The notes under the pieces: model-generated
What the model was told of the DNA's origin: nothing
What the model saw: the letters and a program-made list of their open reading frames with translations, nothing else
Database searches by the model: none
Made by a program: the position numbers and the translations under genes
Shown: piece after piece, positions 12,200-21,342 of the stretch
How positions within the stretch are numbered: the stretch's first letter is position 1
Layout of the letters: every line of letters begins with the position of its first letter
DNA from: Hanleya hanleyi
Taxonomy: Eukaryota; Mollusca; Polyplacophora; Lepidopleurida; Hanleyidae
Direction: 5' to 3'
Length of the DNA stretch: 64,000 nt
Assembly (NCBI GenBank): GCA_036873755.1
Contig: JAVTVY010020342.1
Coordinates: 1-64,000, forward strand

Positions 12200-12242
12200 A
12201 ACAGACAAGCAGACAAACAGACAAGCAGACAAACAGACAAGC
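12200..12242. repeat. Short tandem repeat, 16 bp
   Basis: CAGACAAGCAGACAAA is repeated about 2.5 times. Copy 1 has only a single CAGACAAG here (near 6241), so the array grew after the duplication. Confidence 0.8.
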
Positions 12243-12267
12243 CCGTCTTTATTTGCTAATACATATA

Positions 12268-12639
12268 CTGGATCAGTTCTCCTGTCTTATTTGTAGATCA
12301 AATTTAGAGGCAAACCCATAGCGGTTGTCACGTGTTGAGTTGAATGGGATTAGCTGGATTCTAGAAAAAAAATGGATTCTTTTTCGACGAGATTAATCGG
12401 AATAAGCTTCAACATTCAACTTCTATATTCCCCTCCCCCTGGCCCCCCCCTCCCCCCCACCAACTCTCTCCCTCTCAAACCCATTACATGTTTCAAAACA
12501 TACCATTATTATTGCACATCAATACCATATTGAACTCTCAAATGATGTTTCTTCATATTGAATACTACATGTATCATTTTTTGGAATGCCTATCTTTAGC
12601 CGTTAATATAACGATGTATATGTGGACGGCTTTAGCCGC
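12268..12639. other. Unique spacer with C-rich tract
   Basis: This is single-copy sequence after the duplication. A pyrimidine/C-rich stretch at about 12429-12475 has runs of five to eight C, so the minus strand could form a G-quadruplex. No gene is seen. Confidence 0.6.
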
Positions 12640-13516
12640 GTTACTTTGTAGGGCGGACAAACATACTACCAACTGTTACTTTGTAGGGCGGGCAAACATA
12701 CTACCAACTGTTACTTTGTAGGGCGGGCAAACATACTACCAACTGTTACTTTGTAGGGCGGGCAAACATACTACCAACTGTTACTTTGTAGGGCGGGCAA
12801 ACATACTACCAACTGTTACTTTGTAGGGCGGGCAAACATACTACCAACTGTTACTTTGTAGGGCGGGCAAACATACTACCAACTGTTACTTTGTAGGGCG
12901 GGCAAACATACTACCAACTGTTACTTTGTAGGGCGGGCAAACATACTACCAACTGTTACTTTGTAGGGCGGGCAAACATACTACCCACTGTTACTTTGTA
13001 GGGCGGGCAAACATACTACCAACTGTTACTTTGTAGGGCGGACAAACATACTACCAACTGTTACTTTGTAGGGCGGGCAAACATACTACCAACTGTTACT
13101 TTGTAGGGCGGACAAACATACTACCAACTGTTACTTTGTAGGGCGGGCAAACATACTACCAACTGTTACTTTGTAGGGCGGACAAACATACTACCAACTG
13201 TCACTTTGTAGGGCGGGCAAACATACTACCAACTGTTACTTTGTAGGGCGGACAAACATACTACCAACTGTTACTTTGTAGGGCGGACAAACATACTACC
13301 AACTGTTACTTTGTAGGGCGGGCAAACATACTACCAACTGTTACTTTGTAGGGCGGACAAACATACTACCAACTGTTACTTTGTAGGGCGGACAAACATA
13401 CTACCAACTGTTACTTTGTAGGGCGGGCAAACATACTACCAACTGTTACTTTGTAGGGCGGGCAAACATACTACCAACTGTTACTTTGTAGGGCGGGCAA
13501 ACATACTACCAACTGT
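12640..13516. repeat. 35 bp minisatellite, ~25 units
   Basis: There are about 25 nearly identical units with core TTTGTAGGGCGGGCAAACAT, phase-checked at 35 bp. The main variation is a single G/A site (GGGCGGGCAA or GGGCGGACAA). GGGCGGGC forms dominate the left half and GGGCGGAC forms cluster on the right. There is one ACCCACTG and one TGTCACTT variant. The few open frames entering it are chance frames. Confidence 0.97.
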
Positions 13517-14530
13517 TTTGCACCGACGACGTTATTATTTTTCGATAATATCAGTATCATATGAATCGTAGCTTAACCCAAGAGCACAGGCAGATAAGAT
13601 ACCAATACAGGAATTTTCATAATTTGATAATGCAATCTATAGCGAAGATGAATCACTTGGAATAGCCATGTCTCCATCCTGGCTGGCTCTGGAAATTTGT
13701 CTGGACAGGGAGTCTATGTGATACTGGACTTGCACTTTTGCCGGATCTCAGTTCCTTCAATATGCCTGTCTTTATGGATTGCACATCAGACTGAACCAAG
13801 AATGCCTTTTATTGAGCAGAAAATCTGCTTGAAACAAATATCGGTGAACAACAGTAACTGAAGTCATATATAAGCTAGACGTTTTTTTTAGGCAAATTCC
13901 CATTGTCAGGGACCCTGTTGGTCGCTTCTTATTTGCGTTTATATGTTGTGTTATTCAATGCCGGCGTACATGTATCCGACATCTTCGGAAAATATGGGAT
14001 TACCGTAACGGCCGTGTTGACTCATACTGTTAACATGGTTAATGTAGAAATAATGTCTTCTTTTATGCGCTCATCTAATCTCCATAACCTCGACCAGTGA
14101 TCATACATGCCAGGCCTACAAATCATGGTGGCAGCATCACTGGTTAAATATCAGTAATATCAATGTGTATTTAATAGATAATGGATGTATTGTTTGATTC
14201 TCTGCAATGGGAACATACGGCCTGATCCACACTTTTGATACTTGAACATTGATGTCATGAGTATGTGGGCATAACCAGGAGCCTAAGCTTTGGTATGCTA
14301 TCAGATGACACATTATTGAGTCATACCGACGCCGTTTATCAGTTACATTGTACATAATTAATTTTCATCATTAGCAAAAACGTCTATTCATTCTGCATTG
14401 GTCATAATAAAATACGCGGAGTGATTTGGGAGTAAATAAGCTATGTGGCGTTGTCAAATATGCCTGAATAAATGGACACCGAAGAAGCATCGTATTTAAT
14501 ACTCTGCTACTTATATCACTGTCTGCGAGT

Positions 14531-14532
<2 letters not shown>
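13517..14532. other. No recognised feature
   Basis: This is unique AT-rich sequence. A 66-codon frame at 13903-14100 (TTG start) has no recognisable domain. No repeat partner was found in the window. Confidence 0.5.

Positions 14533-14573
<41 letters not shown>
14533..14573. repeat. (GA)n microsatellite, LINE tail
   Basis: An uninterrupted GA run abuts the 3' end of the minus-strand LINE remnant. On that strand it is a (CT)n tail directly after 'gttaaaccttaatt', so it is probably part of the element's simple-repeat tail. Confidence 0.9.
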
Positions 14574-14576
<3 letters not shown>

Positions 14577-14935
14577 AAGGTTTAACGTCGGGTTCAGCAA
14601 TATTTCAGCTATATAGCGACGACCAAACAAAATTTTAAGTATTCAGGTTAATAACTTAGTATTCCAACACATTACAACATACACACATTAAAACTTGTGC
14701 AACAAACCGATTTCTCTCAAATAACCTAAGACACCGTCTTCTTTCACCCGACTAAAAAGATCTTCTAAAGTAGCTGCTCGATAAAAAGAATCTCTTACAA
14801 TCTTAAAATCTATACAGTCGATAAAAATATGTTTCACTGTGAGATCTTCGTGGCATGGAATACACCTTGGGACTGGCTCTCCTGTGTGACCGATTCTACA
14901 TCGCCTGATCATGGCTTGGATCATTCTTTAGATGA
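14574..14935 (-). pseudogene. 3' end of a dead LINE (RNase H-type C-terminus plus 3'UTR)
   Basis: The minus-strand frame at 14688-14924 reads RRCRIGHTGEPVPRC, then CHEDLTVKHIFIDC and GYLREIGLLHKF. This is the pattern 'RLRIGHT..LTH..L..P.C..C...TVeHIL..C......FL+eIGL' found at the C-terminus of non-LTR retrotransposon polyproteins of I/Nimb-like type. The block normally lying between RIGHT and EP.P.C (the LTH..L segment) is missing, so there is a short in-frame deletion. The 3'UTR contains 'tatagctgaaatattgctga' and 'gacgttaaacc', nearly the same tail as the SINE at 2710-3051. The element is severely 5' truncated and inactive. Confidence 0.8.
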
Positions 14936-15017
14936 CGACTTTAAAACGAATATTATGGATTAAGAATACTGATGAGCGATACGGATTTGATATTTTTGGA
15001 ACATCATGATGTCTTGC

Positions 15018-15200
15018 CGGCATCATTGAAAACTGTTGACCGCTTCTTTCTTGCTGGAAACAAGCCTATGTTTATGTATACTATGATTGTCTTTTTGAAT
15101 TTGGTACTAATACTGTTATATGGAATAGGTGTTTGGATTATGGACGTGGATATTCTCTAATGGACGACGGCTGAATTATGAATGACGGACCAGACGCTTG
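15018..15200. repeat. Dispersed repeat family X, copy 3
   Basis: The left part reads 'ccggcatcattgaaaactgt' and 'gaccgcttcttt'. The right part runs 'tatgtttatgtatactatga' through 'tggacgacggctgaatt' to 'gacgcttg'. The right part is about 90% identical to 25457-25600. The order of parts is the same as at 2465-2656 and opposite to that at 25457-25775. Confidence 0.75.
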
Positions 15201-16408
15201 TAATTAATCGAAACGTTTCTGGCTGTTCAGATAAGTATAGCCTACAGTTTTTTTTGAACTCATGAAGTTTATTATTCACAGCATCCCATAACGATTGAAC
15301 ATCACTAAAGCAATGAAACGTGAATCGACAAATCTAGACTTTACATATATATTCTGGCACCCCATTCCGCAATAACTATCGTTAAAGGGCATACAATCAT
15401 CAACGTTATGTCGCTCGATGTTCAGTTTGAAGATTGGTCATCGGCCATAAACGATACTCCGACATACCTGTATTTACGAAAGATACCGCATTCTCAAACG
15501 CATACCTCCACCCGACATTTTTGTCTAGGTATGTCTGTGGAACTTTTCTAAGTTCCTCGATGACCTTGTATCAAATATATCAATGCTAGCATGTCTGCCG
15601 CAGTGCTGACATTGTTCAAATTTCGCAGTGACATTCTGTATTCAAACTGGTCACTTGTTGTCTGTGTAACCCTGGGTTATGTTGGGGGGGGGGAGGAGAC
15701 GGGACTCGATATTTTGATATGGTAATGTGATAAATGTGTTGCTGCTGAGCCGGGTCAACGTCGTCGAATTCAATTCTACAAATCCGGCCAAATCATGACT
15801 TCTTACGTTTGTAGAGGCGATGTGACGGTGTCGGTTAGAGGGTCTGCCCTGTCTAGCCAGGCGGTTGGTGTCATAGACGACGTGGCCGTGTCGTTTAGAT
15901 CGACGGATATACACCACGCTCTTCGCTTTTCCACTTCATTGTCTAATTCAAGCTCTTAACGAGACAGTTTGCACAATTCATACAGTTCGTCTTACCTGGG
16001 TTAAGTGGGAACGAATTGATGTCAGTTTCAGCTGACCAACTGTATCGTGACAAACTTAATTATCATGTGGTCTCCTGTCGCGATTTATAGTTGTTTGTCT
16101 AACAATGTCGTCATTGGTACCCTACTGTCATTTTCAGATCCATTTCCTGTATTTAGATATAGAAAGTAATGCGGCATCTTGACCAATATGTTGTGAGAAA
16201 CCACAAAGTTCAAATTAATCGTGGTGATTTTTTTTAAAACAACATCAATTGATCATAAGGTCAGAAATTATCAAATAGAAGGTCTTCTCTTTTGAGAGAC
16301 GTAACACCGAGGTTCATTTTTATACACACATAATCGTACACTTTCAAAGGTTAGAGAATAAAGGAAACTTAGTAACAGAGAGTTACTTTCGTAGCATCCG
16401 ACCTTGTA
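15201..16408. other. No recognised gene; G-run at 15677-15694
   Basis: This is unique sequence. A ten-G run followed by GAGGAGACGGG could form a G-quadruplex. The 88-codon minus-strand frame at 15651-15917 has no known domain and is probably a chance frame. Confidence 0.5.
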
Positions 16409-16839
16409 CACAGCCAAACTTTCACCAGCCATTTCCAGCTGGTTACCGTCACCAGCCAGTACCGTGCAGTCCACAACTGAATGTAACTGGCAGGAAAGGT
16501 CCCCTTACAGTACTGTGCATTTTAAAATGAACCAGTAACTGGGTGCTTACTGGCAGGTACTGTTCAGTTACCAGATGGTACTGCACGGTTACCGTCCGGT
16601 TACTGACAGGTTATTCAACTGCTGGTTACCTGCAGTTTCAGACCAGTTACCATACAGTAACTATCTGATAACCGTCCAGTTGCCAACTGAATGGTACTGT
16701 CCAGTCACCCACCGGATGGTAACCAGCGGATGCTAACTGTGCGGTTACTGCACAGTAAACCTGCTGGTAACGGGACCTTTCCTGCCAGTACTGTTCAGTT
16801 GCGAACCGCACGGTACTGGCTGGTGAATATTTGGCTGTG
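16409..16839. mobile_element. Palindrome-rich MITE, CACAGCCAAA type
   Basis: This 431 bp element lies between TA dinucleotides (16407-16408 and 16840-16841). Left end CACAGCCAAACTTTCACCAG matches the inverted right end CACAGCCAAATATTCACCAG. The inverted similarity continues inward through 'ggcaggaaaggtccc'. The interior is a run of words such as CAGTTACC, GGTAACTG and CAGTACTG, mutually complementary, giving an extended foldable structure. No transposase is present. The plus-strand frame at 16691-16918 is incidental. Confidence 0.85.
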
Positions 16840-16841
16840 TA

Positions 16842-18820
16842 CCTTCTATTATGTCAGACGTTATGAGAATGTTAATATCACCCGCGTTACGTGTTCTAAC
16901 GTTTTCACTCTTCAGTAACAATCAAGTCTGTGTATACAAACATCCAATACAGTGGCATTACAAAATAAACAGCCAACTATAGCACAAATGTGCCCAAGTA
17001 AGATTTCGTTCAAAAATCAGTTGCTCAATTGGAGATGCCAGGAAGCCTTTGAAGCTAATGTCAGTAAATAAGCATTTGTAATCCTCGGGCTGTTTTGTGA
17101 TACAAAGCCTCTAAAGCTTAACTACCGCCGCACCATTGACAACGCTCACAGCGATGACCGTTTGTTTCGGATAATATCGAGTCGCCAGACAATGGATTGT
17201 CGCTATAGCGACTGTGTAAATTAAACTGAAATATAGCAGATTGGGGACAAAAACTGTATTCGTCGCTTGATTGCTTCTGCGAGGCAGTTCATTAGGAAAG
17301 AATGCTAGAAGGGAAAACTTGGGGAAAATATGAACCTTTCTGTGATCCTATCATCCAGTTTGTCAGCATATCAACTCATTCGTTAAATTTCAATACAAGC
17401 CAATCACCGTAAAAATAGCGAAAAGACCTCAAGCGTCAATACAAATATTCTTTTATCCTTGCACTCGAACGCCTTGTTAATAACACTACAACATTGCAGC
17501 ATATTGCTTCTGACACTGAAAGGAGAGAAACACGCTGAAAATTCACAATCACGAAATAGGGCTGATTGAAATAAATTACACGAAATGAATCGATACCGAG
17601 TAGTGTCTGAGAACGCAAAACCACCATCGGAAACACTTGTCGTTATATAATAATCGGACAATACACAGAAAATTACAAACTACATCTCGTATAGAATGCA
17701 AACAAACACAAATTATGCTCATAAGTTTGAAGCTCCAATGCAAATCGTAGATCCAAAAATCAGATTACTCCAGTGTTTTCCTGAAACTAAGATAGGTATG
17801 ACAAAACCTGGTTTGGTTGAAATCATGAGCGCGGATCTATAAATGATGCTAATTGTTGCAAGTACATACTTGGCAGTTATTAATTCTCTTCTGGGTTTAC
17901 TTTCTATCTGAGTGTCTGCCAGGCAAACGCTTGAACATGCCTGCCGACCCTCTTTCAAGCGGACCATCTTTGTGTACTTTAACAGCATCGGGAATTTTGC
18001 ACAGCTAAGAGACACATCTGAGCTCCTGAAAACTTCATTTGTGTGACTTCCATGGCTTAGACAACCGACCTAAGCTCATCTAGTCAAGATTCCTTCCTCA
18101 AACATTTGGATCATATTCGAAGACCAATATTTTGCAATATTACACTTGGATCTCCACACGGTCTGTGTGTATTTAGCTCTGATGTGTGATAGATATTTTC
18201 ACAGACAGTTCACATGTCGTGACAAAATCATCCAGAAGAACTATCATTACTTGACCTCGAACGTGGCATTATAGAGTTTGAATTGCAGGATGTATGATGT
18301 TTGTTTCAGCTGTTGAATTCAGGCAATTTGTTTGACAACACCAAGAATCAACATATGAGGCAAACTAACTTAATTACACATTGTTTGTGTCTTCCTTAAT
18401 GAAATGTGATGATGGCATATGTGACAAATGCCACCCCATGACATCTTTTTTTTGTAATATTCATAATTCTAAAGAGCATAATAATTTACCTTCTATAAGC
18501 GTATAATCATATTCTCAAGTATGTAGTTCATAAAGTTATTATGTCAAAAACAATAATCATTCAAACGCCTGCATCATCAGCATTTCAGTCTGTACCTACA
18601 ACTGAAAAATAATTCTAAACAGTGTTTTCTCAACACTAAATTCTGTTCAATAAGAAAGAGGATTTTCCATATAATATAATGCTTTATTTATTTTTAGAGG
18701 ATTCCACACAGCCCAAGGGCTACAAAGGTGGTTTCCTCTACACTTGTAGTGTTTGGCAGTCTCATGACTAAAATCACAGATGTGACAGTTTTTATATTTT
18801 CCATATTTAACTATACTTAT
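16842..18820. other. No recognised feature
   Basis: About 2 kb of AT-rich sequence. Short minus-strand frames at 17404-17661, 17436-17636 and 17719-18015 show no domain or splice context. A 'pre-satellite' AT-rich stretch leads into the 20 bp array. Confidence 0.5.
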
Positions 18821-18950
18821 CTGGAGAGTACTACCCTTATCTGAAAAGTACTACCCTTATCTGGAGAGTACTACCCTTATCTGAAAAGTACTACCCTTAT
18901 CTGGAGAGTACTATCCTTATCTGAAAAGTACTACCCTTATCTGGAGAGTA
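18821..18950. repeat. 20 bp tandem repeat with alternating A/B units
   Basis: There are six and a half 20 bp units that strictly alternate CTGGAGAGTACTACCCTTAT and CTGAAAAGTACTACCCTTAT (A B A B A B A). The true homogenising unit is therefore 40 bp. One A unit has ACTATCC. Confidence 0.95.
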
Positions 18951-19164
18951 ACATTTCACTACTCTGCATATGGGGCATGCACATCTTGCCCTATTTGCTG
19001 GATAATGCCAATATTAATCAATGTAACAAAGCATAACTGTAAACCCCTTTCTTTCCAAGTTTCTCTCAGATTGAGATATAAACGCCCCACACGGTAAAGC
19101 ATAAAACAATCGTTGACGTTGCGTTTCGTAACGTGCTTCACATTCTCATGTCTTTATTTCGTGC

Positions 19165-20085
19165 ATTATGCAAAAGTATACGTCCCGCCTCTCAAACCCC
19201 GTGACATACACTGATACGATCAATCAAAGGGATATTAAATACCATCTCAAATTTGTCAAAGAATTCAAATTTTAGTCACGTACCACATGGCTAAACCACA
19301 AAAGGTGTTTGGCCGCCAAGATGTTTGAAGGGTCCAAATTACAACACATATAAGGGAAGTGGGAAGAGGTGCCGACATACTGACTGCGTCACATGACTTC
19401 ACAGAATAGTCTTCTGGTTAACCTAGAAGCAAAGACACATGCCTCATTTTATGGGACGGCTAGACCCGGACAGAAATACTCTGGGCATCATATCGTAAAC
19501 TGCATATGATTTAACAACAGCAATATAGTTCAGTGCCTTATATTATACCTTTCACCTCTGGTGATTCGTCTTAAAGACCTGCTCAGCCACGGCTTTGAAG
19601 ATTTGAAATGGACAATGACAACCGTTCTGACAACCAATTATCATTGGTCGTTGAAAAGGTCAACAACTGACTTACTGTCCCCTCGTCGGTTTCTGTTCGA
19701 TCAAGAGTTCTGGGCATGTTAACTCGAAGTTTCAGGCCCATCACACAGTGCTTTGGACGATGAGAGACGGAACTGTTAATCAGGTTAAGAGAGAATAGAC
19801 AGTGGGAATCTGTTGTGCTCGCGACGATGCTTATTCTGATCATCCTATAGGCCATGTGAGCCGTACGCGTTTATGATCTCTATGATGTTCAACAGAACGG
19901 TCTAAGCCAATGTGTCAATGTGTGATACATTCTTGTTTCTGGAAACGACCAATAAATTAAAGTTGGTAAATTAGTACCAGCGGTCATTTTTAATGTCAGC
20001 GGTATGGATATGCTGTTAGGGAGGTCATTTTTCCTGGCTGACATCATTGGAAACTACTGATCGCCTCGCCCTTTTATTTCTAGTT
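19165..20085. repeat. Dispersed repeat P/Q, copy P
   Basis: P shares ordered blocks with 25207-25790: 'cctctcaaaccccgtga', 'caatcaaagg', 'aattcaaattttagtcacgt', 'acggctagaccyrga', 'tgtgctcgmgacgatg' and 'atcattgraaa..tgac/tcg..tt'. P is longer than Q (about 920 against 580 bp). No open frame supports a transposase, so it is an unnamed, heavily diverged element. Confidence 0.6.
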
Positions 20086-21006
20086 TTTTTTCGGGTTTTG
20101 ACCATTTTTATACAGAATGATGCACGATGATGTCCTCTACATGGGTGTGGGCAGTATTGTTATGGCTGGAATTTTTGGCGTTATAATTTTATACATGAAA
20201 TGACTGCAATCTCGTAATCTGGTCCTTTGGGTACTAACAGTAGGACTATGTGCAGTGTCAGGTCTGGTAGAACCTCCAGAGGCATCTGCTACAATCTCTC
20301 CCTTCTCTCTCCGCTGGTTTTTGTGGTGCTGATCGATGAAGCAATAGGCTGGGATGGTTTTGCATTATTTGTCTCCAGAGAATCAGATGATTTTGGCATG
20401 GAAATGCCCCCAGCAAGTCACTGAGGGACTGATACTTTCCAGTTTACTAGAGCAGTCTCCTGTGTTTGACTTTTTTCCTCGGGATTACGTTTCTCGGGCA
20501 AAACTGTTGGCGCCAGACTTATACGGCCGTGTCTGAGCACACAGACAGAGCTCCAAAGAGGGTTAAATCACGGAATATCGTGCCATATCATCAGCGAAGC
20601 ACCGAGATTCAAAGATCGCCAAAAATCAATTGTCAATTCGAAGGATCATCAGAACTCCAGTTGTCGATCGTCTGTTGATGTTTTATGTTTGAAGCGAATT
20701 ACCTAGAGGAGAATGTCTCGGAAATAAATCGCTTTACAGTTTTCTTTACTTTCAATTTACAACAGGAATTAGTGGGCTTTGATTTCCTTTTTATTCACAA
20801 ATCTTGCTTTTATTTGTAGAGAAACTCCGAACCAAAGCCATTCTCAAGGCGATCTATAAGCAATTATGAGATAAATGCCTCGTATTGCCTTTTTTGCTGC
20901 GAAACATCTGAAAGTATAGTCTTTGAATACACGCCTTATTCAATATTCAGCCGTGGTAAGCTGATGCTAACATGTCGCGTAAGCGAACATACCTACGGAA
21001 GCATAG
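20086..21006. other. Coding-like but broken stretch; no identified gene
   Basis: Plus-strand frames at 20227-20424, 20354-20536 and 20466-20678 overlap in different phases and stop quickly. Base composition is somewhat GC-richer around 20240-20560 than in the flanks. It could be a relic of an exon or transposon. No family was recognised. Confidence 0.3.
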
Positions 21007-21342
21007 ATACATCTCCGACCCGGAGAAAAGTATCTCCGACCCCGAGATACATCTCCGACCCCGAGATACATCTCCGGCCCGGACATAATTGACCAATGAG
21101 ACTTGAGCTGCGGTAACGATTGCTGCAACACCATTGGTCAATTATCTCTGGACCGGATATGTATCTCCGGATCGGAGATAAGTTTCTCCGTGTCGGAGAT
21201 GTATCTCTGGGGTCGGAGATAAGTTTCTCAGAGTCGGAGATGTATCTCGGAGTCTGAGATAAGTTTTTCCGGGTGGGAGATGTATCTCGGGGTCGGGGTT
21301 AATTTTCTCCGGTTCGAAGATGTATCTCAGGGTCGGAGACAA
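21007..21342. mobile_element. Hairpin element of CGGAGATGTATCTCCG-like words
   Basis: The left half is built from 'atctccgaccccgagataca' words and the right half from complementary 'cggagatgtatctcgg' words. In the centre, a perfect 14 bp inverted repeat ATAATTGACCAATG (21085-21098) faces CATTGGTCAATTAT (21132-21145) across a 33 bp loop. Most words are themselves near-palindromic. The minus-strand frame at 21142-21342 is a by-product of the repetition. The design resembles the other palindromic MITEs here, but no clean terminal repeats or target duplication were found. Confidence 0.65.

Larger units (their letters stand above)
6366..12267. repeat. Tandem segmental duplication, copy 2 (~5.9 kb)
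   Basis: This is the second head-to-tail copy of the unit at 1-6278. It starts at the same CAGAACTCCAAACAAGG word and stays collinear to about 12267, after which the sequences diverge. It lacks the SINE and so keeps the empty insertion site near 9018. It has an expanded CAGACAAG-type short repeat near its right end. It carries the same internal features: two old 1.1 kb segments, the 15 bp minisatellite and the MITE. Confidence 0.95.

Noticed and set aside
20227..20678. Three overlapping plus-strand frames hinting at a gene
   Set aside because: The frames change every ~60 codons without splice signals. No family was recognised, so it is kept only as an unidentified relic.
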